Source: Homalodisca vitripennis
Lineage: Eukaryota; Arthropoda; Insecta; Hemiptera; Cicadellidae
Assembly: GCF_021130785.1 (NCBI RefSeq)
Contig: NW_025777948.1
Coordinates: forward strand, 24,770-88,769
Direction: 5' to 3'
DNA: 64,000 bases
Shown: in pieces, positions 25,084 through 38,147 of the stretch
Layout: each line of letters starts with the position of its first letter
Numbering within the stretch: the first letter of the stretch is position 1
Position numbers and translations under genes: made by a program
Notes under the pieces: generated by a model
Told to the model about the DNA's origin: nothing
What the model saw: the letters and a program-made list of their open reading frames with translations, nothing else
Databases searched by the model: none

Positions 25084-25556
25084 ATAGTTTTAAAAACTAA
25101 AAAAAACACGCTTTTATAGGTAACCAAATAAAAAATAGACAATATTGTTTAATTACAAACAGTTTATATTATGGTAGTAGAAGGCAAAACAATCATTCAT
25201 AGTCAATCACCTGAAAATAAAATTATAATAAAATTTCAGTTAATAACAGAATAAATTAATTCAGAGTAAAAAGCGTGGGGCGCATTTTACTACATTTCAT
25301 AAGTATCCTCTCAAAGATAATTACCGATAGAATGATTGTAATATTTAATATATCAAGCACCCTACGCTTTTTACTCTGAATTAATTTATTCTGTTAATAA
25401 AGTAAATTTTATTATAATTTTATTTTGAGGTGATTGACTATGCATGATTGTTTTGCCTTCTACTACCATAATATAAACTCTTTGTAATTAAAAACTTATT
25501 TTCTAATTTTTAGTTTGGTTAGCTATAAAAGCTCTTTTTTTAGTTATTATAAACTA
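25084..25556. repeat. Long foldback, arms ~200 bp (copy A)
   Basis: Left arm 25,084-25,283 and right arm 25,356-25,556 are inverted copies with few mismatches, separated by a loop of about 72 bp. Matching landmarks are GGTAGTAGAAGGCAAAACAA on the left against its complement at 25,449-25,468, and CAGAGTAAAAAGCG against CGCTTTTTACTCTG at the inner edge. It looks like a foldback or MITE-type element, or a source of long hairpin RNA. I see no clear target duplication. The same structure is in copy B. Confidence 0.85.
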
Positions 25557-25619
25557 TTTTTTATTTTTGATTTTTTAGTTCAATGTATCAATTAGTTTCT
25601 TGTGGAAATGTGGTATTTC

Positions 25620-25850
25620 TTACGAATCATTCCGCAATCTCATCAATTCATTTAAAGCTTCACTATTGCATGAGGTATTTCCTGTTAACTTAGAGCAATC
25701 AAGTACTTCAATCCAAATACCGTCTAAAGATCTTACGCGACTAAGTGCTACATAGGCTTGTCCAGCAGCAAAAAATCGCAAGCCTAGATCAAGGGTGCCG
25801 GGTCGGACAGGTTTTTGCCCGCTTGGTGCGTTTCCGTCATCGGTGCACCA
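25620..25850 (-). pseudogene. Pif1-type helicase C-terminal remnant (copy A)
   Basis: The minus-strand frame, read from 25,850 down to a TAA at 25,622-25,620, contains FFAAGQAYVALSRVRSLDG followed by a LDCSKLTGNTSCN stretch and a short charged tail. AGQ.YVALSRV is the conserved C-terminal motif of Pif1-family superfamily 1 helicases, with the arginine that serves the ATPase site. In insects such sequences are usually Pif1-like repeats or Helitron helicases. Only the last tens of residues remain and no upstream helicase motifs are visible. The open stretch before the motif (GNAPSGQKPVRPG) does not look like helicase. It sits about 60 bp from the foldback, so both may belong to one old element. 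Low G+C around it and the damaged second copy indicate a relic. Confidence 0.72.
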
Positions 25851-26390
25851 TTAAAGGTTCTATCCTATTAATAGCTACCAACGGGGAAATAGCAACCTGC
25901 ATCGCCTCAATATGACTCCTCGAGCTTGCACTTAAGATGTCGGCTCTGATCCCTGGAGACTCGAAGCTTCGCAGTTCTCTTTAGATTAATTATTGTCGTA
26001 AAAATCGAAGGGTGGCATCTAAGCTACCAAGGAACTGTGGCTGTTTGAAACACCTTTGCCGGACTTGAGAGTTAGGTATGTGAAGTATTTAATAAACGTA
26101 ATGTTGGCTAGTATATATCATTATCATTCTTACTGAGCTGTATTAAAGCTATTACTTATTTGAGATATACTATTATGAAATGTTACACCCTTAACTAAGT
26201 TGAATTTTTCGTATCGTAAATCATTTTATATTGTTATCACATACATAATAAAACTAAAGGTTATTGAGTAGTTCAGAATTGAATATACCCATATTTTGGT
26301 ACATTTATTACTTAATTTATTAGCTGTACATCTTCGGTAATGTGTAAAATAACTAAACTGTATTTGTTCAACTTTATTTTATAGTAAATA
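25851..26390. other. GC-richer block then AT-rich DNA, unrecognised
   Basis: From 25,851 to about 26,080 the sequence is GC-richer and nearly identical in copy B (62,401-62,640), which suggests continuation of the same old mobile element as the helicase piece. I find no family in any frame. Confidence 0.4.
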
Positions 26391-26394
26391 AAAT

Positions 26395-26960
26395 TGAAAA
26401 TGCAAGAAAAATTTGGAATATTGTTGAAAAGGAATTAATTAAAAAAACACTAAAGGCTTTGTCTGATAAAAATACTATGTATGTTTGTGTAAAGCAACAA
26501 CTCAAATTGCATGGATCGTTTACTTAGAGATCTGGCTGTCAAGGAAACACTGGAAATGGCAGAGACAGGATGACTACTGTAATATTACTATATTAAGAGA
26601 GTCAAGCACATCCGAGCATACCGAGACGAATGGAGACTTGAACGCTGGGATAGCGCAGATCGCGCGCTAGCTTTATCACACAGGATCTACAAAAGAATTT
26701 ATTAATCCTGGCGGTCCTTATAAGGATAATGGAAAACTATGATCAAATTATTGCATTGTCATCGGTCCTTAAAACGTATGCAAAGTTTCGAATTAATCAG
26801 ACTTCTGGAAATTGGTGAAAATTATGCTCAAAGATTCCGTTACATAGATACAACCGAAGCTAATAAAAGCGTGTTAAAAAAGAAACGATTGTTCATAAAT
26901 TGTCGTAACCAAAATATCTGCATGTACCGTTCCCAACCGTTGAAACCCTAATAAAACAAA
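26395..26960 (+). pseudogene. Broken coding-like stretch, unrecognised (copy A)
   Basis: Several short plus-strand frames follow one another: ENARKIWNIVEKELIKKTLK, then MDRLLRDLAVKETLEMAETG, then HIRAYRDEWRLERWDSADRA, then a last piece from 26,739 to 26,951. Each has protein-like composition, but stops and frame changes separate them, and copy B (62,950-63,520) has partly different indels. This may be a decayed gene or transposon product. I recognise no domain. Confidence 0.3.
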
Positions 26961-28817
26961 GTTAAATGGTTCAAAAATATCACACAGTAGAAGAACTTTT
27001 ATGATGAAATATAAATTAAATAGATAACCAGGAAATAACAGTGATGTTAAAATACCAAATTATAATATTCGAGTATATTTTGTAACAATAGAAATTATAT
27101 GAAACTGATTGACTGATTTTGGAGTTAACGAAAGTTTCGTAACAATCGAGTGATTTAAAACCAAAAACATTATTAAATGATTAGGTTGTAAGATTGCACG
27201 GAATAAAGTTAAAAATTTTGAAATTAAATATTAATTTGGTAAACATTTATTAGCATCTGCTTTAAATGTTATCTCTAATAACTGTTTTGACGATAATTAT
27301 ACACAAAATTATTTGATTGTTTATAATCAGATTCAAGCCTTTTAATGACATTTATTAACAAGTTTAAATCGTATGTTACTTTGGTGAATATGCCCTACAT
27401 ACAGTGCACAGTGCAGTAATATCTCGCTACCATAAACCAGACTAAATTGAAACTTTACTGTTATGCATTATTATGGTAAATGTGTATGCAAACTGTTAAT
27501 CCCGTATGCCATTTCATCAATATTTAAAAATATTACGCGGAAATCACTATTTAAACTATTACATAGCTTAATGATGCTAATGGGTATATCATTATATAGA
27601 GATGGGTTTATTTGGTAAATACATAGTAGGTAAATATATTCTTTAGGATATACATTTGTTAGAGCAAATTAAACAACTGCTTGTTTACTCTTTTTATAAT
27701 ATATGAATTATAAGAAATTGTAATTATTTCTACTTTTACTTTACAGTAATCTAGTACGGCCTTCCTTTCTTCTCAGTGATGGTTAATTATACTTGTACAG
27801 AGGTTTATCTTATTGTTTTCGATATTTGAATATCTATTTATATTTTGTGTAACAAGGCAAGATCAAGCAACGTTTTAAAGAACCAAAAGCGAAGACCAAA
27901 AGCATTTACAATTAGTACCGTGTTCAAATACGGTATCATATACTTGTTGTACGTTGGATAAGTGTCTTTTTACAGCGAACCTTTTTACATAGATCTTAGA
28001 CGTGTTACCATGATGACAACGGGAATGTCACAGAATGAATAAATGTGCAAAATAACTAAGTAAAAAATTTAAAATGGTTTACATGTGAACTGTTATCACA
28101 TGTGGCCTATTGAAATTAACTTTATACTTGAAATATTCCATACAGCCTCAGCTGTACTGCTTCCTTGCTATTAAACAACGAGTATTAAAATGTATTTATT
28201 ACCTTGTATTTGTATATCGGTAGAAAACTGTCGTTTTTTAGTCTAGTCTATTTATTCATATAGTTTATTGATGGAGACAGAAATTTAATAAAGCTACTCC
28301 ATAATGTTAAACGATGACGCAGTTAGTGAAATAACCTCTAACAATAATTATTAAGTTATAAGCAGTACTACTCGCCCAAGTGGTCAAAGATTTATAATAA
28401 TGTTACTGGGTGACAACTTATGATGTTCCATATTAAGTACGAGTATAAGCACAGGAATTACAATTTTTCGTTTGTAATTATCCACTTTAAAACCTACTTG
28501 TAATAAATATCATAGAACTGATCACGTATCTGAAGCACTTAGATTATGCAAGGATTATTTCCGATATTTGCCATCAGTGATACACATAATCATTAACATT
28601 TCGTTTTGAAATCTGCTCTCTGATATTTTCCTCAGAATTTTTACTGACCGAAACTTTACTATATAATCCTGTCAATGTTTTGTGACATGGGCGAGTCGGA
28701 AATTTATAATATCCACGTTTATGGTCAAGTCTATTGGTATATATTCACATAGTAAATTATTAGTAAATAAAAGTATTATAAAATGTATTATTCAATAGAA
28801 GTCCAAATTCGTCTGAT

Positions 28818-29763
28818 TGTAATAAACAACCGTTGACCACTAATAAGTATCCAATGGTCATTGTCTATTCAGAAAAAGATTGTGGCTAAGCAGGTTACGT
28901 GGGTCGACCTTTTTTACTATCGGTTAGTTGTAGAATACATTTGTAAAATTACTGAGCGTTGATTTTATTAATTTTAAAATTATACATTTAAGCCATAACC
29001 ATCGCCACATTTGATTAATTAGTTTTAAATAAAATATATTGAAATAAATATATCACTGAAACTGACACGTTTACTTTGAGCAACCGGTTATTCCAAAATT
29101 GGCTTTATACTTTTTTTTAATTTGTCCTACTTTTAAATCCCGAAACCAATTTCTCCTTTATATTGTATTTTAAGGCCGTTCATCAATATACATTTTTTTG
29201 GCTCAATGAAAAAATAATTCACAAAAATGAGTGCTCTGCGGTTTAATGGTCACATACCCGCCTTGCAAGTGAATACCTCAGGAGCAAGTACTTTTTGTAA
29301 ATCAATCTTTATTGAAATTATAAAAATAAACCAATTAGTGTTTGAATAATTTAGGTCTATATTAGGCTTTCTGTGTATATATTTGTTTTTACGGGTTGTA
29401 ATAAAATATCCGGTTGTGTATGGAAATGCCCATTTATTTAAATTACAACTAAACCTTTTAATGAATAATAAAATTACATTTAGACGTTCCTTATGTTTCC
29501 TTAACACTGTAAAATATTCACAGTAACCTTTTGTAGTAGGACTTCCCCTTAAAAAATAAGTCAGAATATATAAAAATATGTACTACATTTAACACCTTGA
29601 TATACTACTCTTAAATTTAAACTGTAAATTCCCTTAGCGAATCCTGTGTATTACCCAGGGGTGTCGTTAGTGTCTCTACCTTAGTTTAGTCCTATTATAA
29701 TAAATTGTTCATGACAGGATCACATGACAGGTTATGAGGCTTTATTACCGTAAATGGCTTTAA
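28818..29763 (+). repeat. Spacer tandem repeat, unit 1
   Basis: Shares both ends and most of its interior with 29,809-30,582. It starts TGTAATAAACAA and ends at TTACCGTAAATGGCTTTAAA. Unit 1 is longer: unit 2 lacks an interior stretch near 29,110-29,170 and another near 29,380-29,490. Confidence 0.9.
29231..29290 (+). ncRNA. tRNA-like fossil in unit 1
   Basis: GCTCTGCGG, then an A-box-like TTTAATGGTCACAT, then CCCGCCTTGCAAGTG, which resembles an anticodon arm with a seven-base loop CTTGCAA (anticodon TGC, Ala-like). No B box (GGTTCGA) and no closing acceptor strand are present. It is a relic, perhaps a tRNA-derived SINE head, and not a working tRNA. Confidence 0.4.
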
Positions 29764-29808
29764 ATAATAATATTGTTTTAATTAGTTTTTAAATGGTTTA
29801 ATAGTGCT

Positions 29809-30582
29809 TGTAATAAACAATCGTTGACAACTAATAAGTATCCAATGGTCATTATCTATTTAGAAAAAGATCGTGGCTAAGCAGGTTACGTGGGTGGACC
29901 TTTTTTAGTATCGGTTACTTGTAGAATACACGTGTAAAATTACTGAGCCTTGTTTTAATTAGTTTTAAAATGATTTATTTAAGCCGTAACCATCACCACA
30001 TTTTATTAATTATTTTTAAACAAAATATATTGACATAAATCTATCGCTAAAACTGACATGTTTACATCGAGCAATTGGCTATCTCAAACTTGACGATATA
30101 CATTTTTTGACCCAATGACAAAATAATTCACAAAAATGAGGGCTCTGCGTTGCAGTGGTTACATACCCGCCTGGCAAGTGAATAACTTAGGAGAAAGTAT
30201 TTTTTATAAATCAATTTTTATTGATATTATAAAAATAAACCCATTAGTATTTGAATAATTAAGGTCTATATTAGGCTTTCTGTGTTCCTTAACGTCGCAT
30301 ACGTTATGAAATATTTCGTTTACACTGTAAAATATTCACAGTAACCTTTTGTAGTAGGACTTCCCCTTAAAAAATAAGTCAGAATATATAAAAATATGTA
30401 CTACATTTAACACCTTGATATACTACTCTTAAATTCAAACAATAAATTCCCGCAATTAATCCTGTGTATTTCCCAGAGGTGTCGTTAGTGTCTCTACCCT
30501 AGTTTAGTCCTATTATAATAAATTGCTCATGACAGGATCACATGACAGGTTATGAGGCTTTATTACCGTAAATGGCTTTAAA
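29809..30582 (+). repeat. Spacer tandem repeat, unit 2
   Basis: Second unit of the spacer duplication, with 45 bp separating it from the end of homology of unit 1. Its last 200 bp or so are almost identical to unit 1, while the middle carries deletions. Confidence 0.9.
30140..30197 (+). ncRNA. tRNA-like fossil in unit 2
   Basis: A better preserved version of the unit 1 fossil: GGGCTCTGCG, A-box-like TTGCAGTGGTTACAT, then CCCGCCTGGCAAGTG with loop CTGGCAA (anticodon GGC). The T arm is missing. Differences from unit 1 fall in the D arm and anticodon. Confidence 0.45.
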
Positions 30583-32737
30583 AAAGATTGCTTTCTCACT
30601 GTTAAAAATTTCTACTAAATTGACGCTATAAAACTATAAGTAAACTGTAATTTTTCGTTTTATATTATTGTCAAGCACTATCGAAAAAGTCCTAAAACGG
30701 ATTGATTGACTGTGTATTAACGAAGTATCTCACTCAAAAGATTAATTATATGCTATTATTATAGTTCAATATAAAAAATTCAGATTAACCTATAAATTTG
30801 AAACTTTTAAGAAGTTACGTCTATTCGTAACCAACTTGAAGTTTGATATTGGTGCACCCTACTCCGTGGGGTTTTTATTTAGCGTTAGAAAACGTGTTTA
30901 CATTGTGCCAATGGAAATCTGTTGGCCACGAGATAGTAGCAAAAGTAATAAACATTAAAAAAATAATACCAAATATATTGCATTTAAACTTACGACATAT
31001 TAACCATAGTAAACACACATGACCTAATCTATTTAGTTACGAGCTCTATGTTACGTGACACGTGTTGCAGCACGGCGTGCTGAATGACACATTGCTGTGT
31101 TTTTATAATTTTTACAATATCCGGTTCAAGGTAGTGCAATCAGGTTTTTTTCTATTTTAAAGTGCTAATTATTAAAATAAATAAGTATTCATCAACCACA
31201 CCTGATTGTACAAACTGAATGAAACATAAACTCATCCTTGGTGTTTTCTGTGCGCATATTGAGCTAACATGTGTTTTATTAAATAATAAAATGACTCAGA
31301 ACAAATATAACAAATAAACAAAATACACTAAAGAACAAAGACATAATTAATTTGCTTTAATTAAATGTAGAGAAATAACACATTGCTCTTAGTGGAACAT
31401 CCTACTTTATGAAAATCTTATCTAAAATATGTATGCTATTAAGTTTTTTTTATTTCCTTGTAAATGAACTAACATTAGAATAAATTATTTCTTAAATGTA
31501 AAACTTCCTAAAATGTAAACTCTCTAAGTAAATTTCACACAAAAATGTCGATTCGATCAATTGCAAACGTGTAAGGGGAAAAATATTGAAATAAACAATC
31601 TAGTAAATATTAAATACGTTTCAAAAGCTTGCTTTATAAAAAGGAAAATAGAATGGATGTGCTTTTTTAAAATTAAAGCTTTCATATCTACTGCTACTAT
31701 TTTTCCGGTAGTCAAATAGAAAACACTAAAATCTTGAAGATATAATTAAACCGCGTGTTAGAATCAACTATCGTAAAACATTAATTCATAAAAGCTATCA
31801 AACGATTGTGGATCAAGCCTTTACTTTAGAATTAAGGATAACATTTTTCTTTTTGGTTCCTTTTTCCTGGCAATAAAAGAGAGTATTTTCAAATCTTGAC
31901 CCAAGGATGAGGATGAAAAGATTACGAAAGTTATAAATCTACCTCAACTTCTTTAAGCTGGAGTCAACATTATACTTAGCATGACAATGTTGTTAGCCCG
32001 GTTTACAAAGTTGGCTTACCCAAACTCGTGATAGTCTCATCTTTATAAAAGCAAAGCCAACTGCAAACCTGCTTAATATTTTTGATTTAAAATATTTTGT
32101 AGGTTATAGACCACATGCTTAATAAATACGATGAGGTTTTACTATTGTTCAAAATTCTACTATAATTCTTTTTTATTTGTAGCCACGAGGACTAATCTGT
32201 ACCTTTCCCGGGGTTATTCAATTCGTCTCTATGAGAGACTAGTCCGTAATAGAATCATCTCAAAGATATTTGGAATGTCGATACGAATAAGTTTTTTTAG
32301 TTGCATTAATAGGATATAATTTGAACTAAAGCTTACCTAAATGTGTAAAATCTATTATTGATGCCCAGATTACACACAACACACAAGGTAGAATAAAATT
32401 AAAGGTTAACCATATGCTCAATTAAAACAATTTTTATTACTACTAAAATATATATTATTAAGTAATATGCAAAATTCTCGAACTCAGTGGTATCTATATA
32501 AGATATGCTTTATGATAAATGTTAGATCTTTATTCGAGTTAGTTTTTGAGATGCCATATGAATACATACAGAGAAAAAGAAATCTTTTCAACCTCTCTAG
32601 TGACGAAATTTTATAATTTTCAGGAAAAGGATTTCATAAAACTCTGTAGAAGTATTTAAATTCAAAGTTGAAAGAATATTAGATATTCATTTAAATTTGT
32701 TTCCAGAGTTCACCAACATATGCTCATATATTTTATT

Positions 32738-35700
32738 AAACCATATAACAAATAACTTATTATAGTTATTCAATCTGTTTGTAAATAATAAAGAAATAAT
32801 AGTAAAAATTAAGCTTCTATAAACAATATTGATTGAAGACTAATTTGAGAACAATTTTGATGATACATATATATTCTTTAAAATTGTAAGGAGAGCTCGT
32901 TGTTCCTTTTAGCCTATTTATGCTTATCCCAATGGTCCATCATAGATGAAATGTAATATTTAATAAAAGTACAAAGAAAATAGTACAAAAATGTGACGAT
33001 TCTATTATCTAAGAATTTTATTGAGTTATCTATTGATCTCTTTTAGTCTGACGTATAATACAGGTTTATAAAGAGTCTGTTAACACTGTATAAAAACTGT
33101 TGTTGGCATTAAATTGTTGTTATTAAACTGAAGTTGTCATTAAACTGTTTTCAAGTAGCTACTAATGAATGTACATATATTATTGGACAGTTTCATAGAC
33201 ATTCTGAGCATGCCTTTGGGCGTGAATGGAGAATGAATAAAACGTGTTTACGGAAATGAATAAATGCTTTAGATTCCTTTTAATAACAAAGGTAAATCAA
33301 TTTACTCATCTCATGATGTATGTATACTAATTATTTTACTCACTTATGGTGTTAAATGTAAATTACAAATTACGGCAGCCCATTGTAAAAATCTGATTGA
33401 GTTTTCATGCAGGCGTATCTTTTAAACAAGACATACCTTGGGAAATGTTCTATGAAAATTATGAATTTAAGCAACAAATTATACCTAATATTTGTGCGCG
33501 ATGAAGATGGTAAACGTGGTACAGGGTGCAATCGAAAATGATTAGATCGCAATATGTCTAGTATCATTTGATTTCTTTTATGTAAGTATTATTAATTATT
33601 TTCAGTATATAACCATATATGTACAGATATGCAAAAATTTGAACCGGAATATTTAATTGGAACTAGGTCAAATCATTCATTCAACTTCATTCTCGTTTTG
33701 CACCGAATAATGTAAGAGTTTATTTAGACGGATACATTTTTTCAAATGAAGTATATATTTGGATAAAAAATTAATCCCTTTTATTTATTTTCAGTCATAA
33801 AAAACCAAACTTTGTAAAAAATTACAATGTTCTTTATACTGTATCTAAAATTTTCTTCAAATAGAGGTTATGTTTATTTAAGTTTGATTCAGTTAAAAAT
33901 GAACAATGCAATTAATATGTGCACTAATGTTGAAAGCAATAGTAATCTGTAACGTTTCCAAAAACAGGAAAAAAATTAAAACAGAAGAAAAAACACTTTC
34001 ATTTTACATACAAAATTAAATTAATATCCCAACCCCATTACCTTTCAAAGCAATATTAACTCGTTAACTTAACATTCAGTTCTGCCCAAAGTAACACGAT
34101 ATCTAAAACGTAGAAGTATTTTATCTCAACTTAGGCAATAATTGTATGATATTGAATTTTGTATCATACTGTAGATTTCTATTTCCATTCTAAGTCTCAT
34201 TAACTAAAAAATGTCCTGGTGTGTAGTATGTGATGACCAAGCTCTAGTGATTTCACAAATGTAGTAGTTTAGTGTTGAAATTCGTTGTTAATTTATCTTT
34301 AAAGCAGTTCAATTATTCTATTGTTTAGTATACCAGTAATATTGTTTTAAATTCACGATTGGTTAGAATATCGACTTATCAATCATAGAACCCGAGTTCT
34401 AATTGAAGCTTGGGCACTTCCTTTTGCACTATAACAAATAATTAGTTATCTCCCCAGGCTAAAGTAATTGTGAGTAAAGTGAATTGGTTCCTAATTATGA
34501 GGTTCAGATAATTGCCAACAAAACGTAACAAACCAACCAACTAAATAATTTATATAATTCTCTAAAAACCTGTAGCGTTCAACTAGAAATAAAAACATTA
34601 AGCTTCGTCAACAGCAATAGTTATAAAGTACTAAAAATTAATCACTTTTTCTATTTGTGAACGTTATACAAAACAGGTATAATATTGTAATAGAAGAATA
34701 TAATCCTATAACTTGTATATGCATTTAATAACTAAGTTGGAATAGAACAATGCAAAGCGCATTTGTCTGTAAAATGGGAACAATTACAACAAAAGCGCGG
34801 TTTTTACTAATGTGTTTTAACCGGATGCTTTTATCCAAACAGGAAATACCGCTTACAATCCGACTCAGTTTGTGAATAATTGATGGGATGGTATTTATGT
34901 ATTTTTCTACAGTTACAAACTAAAAATTTATGTTAACATTTATGTTTTGCACTTATATTTGTTGATTTTGCGTCCTAGAAATGTAAAATATAAAAATATA
35001 TATCGGAATGAAAGATAATGTTAGTTTTTAGTACCACGTGTAGTATTTTACTGTCTCAAATCATGCATGGATACTGTTCGTAAACTGCAAAACTCACACT
35101 AAAGCTAAACCGTCTATAAAACTTCAATCTAGTTTATGACTATGATTTATGACTTTCAAAAACCGTAAATGGAATGACATAAAATTGTTTATGGCTCTCA
35201 AAGTACGGTGTCTGGATGTTGCATTAAGAGATACACGTTCAGTAACGAGTAAGCGAGACTAGATTCGAGAATATTAAAATTAGGTAATCAGTACGTCATT
35301 TAAATTCTCCCTCTTGTAATGTTATTATTATAAATATTATATTATTGTAAATTAATTGGTGATTACTTATGGGGCACATGAAATATAAAATGTGGTTTGG
35401 CTAATAAAATAATAGGGTAAGACCCAACAAGCCTACTCGGCCCAGCATTATGTATCCGTCGAAAGTTCCTTGAAAAACGAGCTACTGTGCGATAGCTTTC
35501 ACATAAGCTAAATCCGGTTACGTTAGCTAAGTATGGTTGCATTAATATAAAGGGCAAAATCTCAATATCCAATAATTTAAAAACACCTTCCTGTGTACAT
35601 ATCATATATTCTCTAAGCAAACAAGTTCATTTACCTTCCATTTATTCGATTTTTTATCATTATTTCTTTAGCTATCCTACCTTGTTAACTGTAAATAATT

Positions 35701-38110
35701 ATGTAAACAGATGTTTTAATTTGTTTGCTTGTTTTTATGATAGATTATTTGAACTTGTTGAAGCAATCTTGGATTTACATAACTTAGTTGTGTATTATAA
35801 ATAAATGTTTTTCTCAATAAGTAACGCTGTGCATCAGTATTTGCTCGAATTTTACAAATAAAATATTTATTTTTCTTCTGTAGGCATGGATAATGGTAAA
35901 TACAACTTTATCAGTCCTATTTAGGATTGCCATTTCCACCGAATAATTATAAAATTTATCACAAGACCATAAGTCGTGGTTTTTGTTGTTATTTATAAAC
36001 ATATCAATACAATTACTAAAGTACAAATTACTCTATCTAAATATCATGTTAGGATTTGTCAGATCGAAATAATAATTGCAGGTCATCTTGCTTAGGGTTC
36101 CGTCTTTATGTGTTTTCTTCGAAGAGTTTATTGCATTTTAAACAGTTTTAAATATATAGGATCGTATAGGGTTTTATATTTAAACATAACGTAAAATATT
36201 GCAAACGTCATAAAACAACTTAAGTTGTACTTATAAGTTGTAAGTACTAGTAGTTTTATTTTTACATTTTAATTTATAATGAACAAGAATAATTTTCATT
36301 TTGGCCAACTTTTACATTACGTTTAAACCCTTTGACTGTGCTTGTATACTTATGTATAAAACAAGTTTATTGTATAAACTCTGGTATTTTGAATGTAAAC
36401 GCAATAGTTAATAGTTTCGTTCAGTAATCAAATTAAAGTGTTTTATGTATTCGCCCAAATAGCTAAATAATAAAACGAAAACCAAACTGTTTAATTAACG
36501 GAACGATAAGTATCAATTGGATGCAACTACAATGTATCATATTACACAGTAATCAGAGAGCAGAGAGCAGTAACTTGCGTATTCATTGAATGGGTATAAT
36601 ATTATGATGAAATGCAATTTGTTGCAGCATGAAGTGATTATTCACGGATCGCCAGTAAGGGTATCACTACACTCTGTGTCAGCCAAATAAATAGCTCAGG
36701 CACCATTACTTTGAGTTGGACTGCCGCTTTGTATTCTGTAATTGGAATTCCTAGCCAATGGAAGTATGGCTGTAGTCGACAAGTCCACGTATCATGTTAG
36801 AGATATTGTTTCATCGTGGTGGGTCTGATGTTTAATTGGATATAAGGTGAAGTGTAATGAATATACATATAATTTGTCTTAAAATATTAGTTCATTTATT
36901 TTAAAACTATTATTAATCACATCATCTGCATCAAATGATGGTTACAAAACAATACAATTAAAGGATACCATTTCAAACAGTTTACATACATAATTTGTAT
37001 ATAAAGCAATACCCCATGTAGAAAAATTAAAACAATGTAATACTCATATATAATTAAATTCTATTATTTTATTAAAAATGTTTTTATTTATAACATATAT
37101 GATACACCTGTAAAGTTGTACTGCGAAATGTATACAATACAATATTAAACATTCAATTTAACATGATTGTCACTATTTTACAACTGATTGATCTGTCCTC
37201 TTCGTACAAGAATGAACATAGACATGTTTTTGTTTTCCTTAAAAAAAAATAAAATTAAACCCTTATTAACTGTTAATGTATTATTACACCAAGCAATAAC
37301 AGTACATAACCTAGTAAGAATGTGTAGCAAAAAATATCTGATCCAAAAAATTAACGATAAATCAAAATGTAAAAATCTTAAATATAAAATACACACGTCA
37401 CATATTACTACACCAAAAATCAATATATTTTCGTTGTTTGAAGGTTCTTTGACGATGGACGAATTGCAGAGTAAACATGATTTGTCGGGCATTATCCACC
37501 GTTAATTGATACAAAATTATCACTGATTTTGACCTGCGGTAAAAATTATTTTTCTATAACTGAACAATAGGAAAATTTCCTTCATCTAATTACAACAATG
37601 GTAAAGGTGGTTATGGTGGTTTGGTGTTTATTTCTATTTTTACAGAATATCAAAATTCTTATTTACAATAACCAAGTAATTAGCACTATCATTAATATAA
37701 ATTATATTTTCTAAATTTTTCATTACAAACTGTAATCATGTGTACTAAATACTGTGAAAGTCTTTTATTTGTAGAAACCTACGTTGGATGATATATAACC
37801 ACTGTTATATAGAATTACAATCTTTCCTCCTTATAAAGGAATCTAGTTTTATGTGATCCAGTAAGTCCAATGTGTTCCAGTAATTAAATTTTCATTTAAG
37901 CATATTGAAAACAAGTGAGATATCCAAATTCGGTAACACATAAAGACTACTCATTTTACTAATACGTTTACTGTGCGCATGTTTATACAATGACATGACT
38001 TGTTTTAGGCGACTTTGACTTTATTTGAGATTTTTAACTTACAATTTTGTCATCTGTCATCAATGATTTCAGTTAGTTAATTGCCACATTTATAATCTCA
38101 GTGCATGGTT
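32738..38110. other. AT-rich intergenic DNA, no gene recognised (copy B)
   Basis: Counterpart of 1-5,280. Open frames at 33,370, 35,363, 35,814 and 37,178 are not supported by copy A. Confidence 0.55.
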
Positions 38111-38112
38111 AG

Positions 38113-38147
38113 TCTTCGCCTTAGGGTGTTTTACCCTTTAGGAGAAG
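38113..38147. repeat. Conserved short hairpin (copy B)
   Basis: Identical to the hairpin at 5,281-5,315. Confidence 0.6.

Larger units (their letters stand above)
1..27421 (+). repeat. Copy A of a ~32-kb direct repeat
   Basis: Aligns by eye, in order and orientation, with 32,738-64,000. Anchors include the block at 2,640 (matching 35,414), the hairpin at 5,281 (38,113), the GC-richer block at 7,719 (40,591), the poly(T) run at 13,025 (49,965), the TC tract at 20,800 (57,610) and the foldback at 25,084 (61,612). Homology is already present at base 1, so the true left limit lies outside the window. Copy A alone carries the Kolobok-like insertion. Differences from copy B are substitutions, one-base indels often in homopolymers, microsatellite lengths and whole-element insertions. 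It may be a segmental duplication or the second haplotype of one locus. Confidence 0.93.
27422..32737. other. Spacer between the two large copies
   Basis: No counterpart elsewhere in the window. It presumably belongs to the repeat unit as well, with its second copy beyond 64,000, but that cannot be seen. It contains the tandem duplication at 28,818-30,582. The rest is AT-rich with no supported gene; a 62-codon open frame at 32,131 has nothing to recommend it. Confidence 0.6.

Noticed and set aside
29250..29507. Minus-strand 85-codon frame in spacer unit 1
   Set aside because: The duplicated unit 2 lacks it because of deletions, and it overlaps the tRNA-like fossil.
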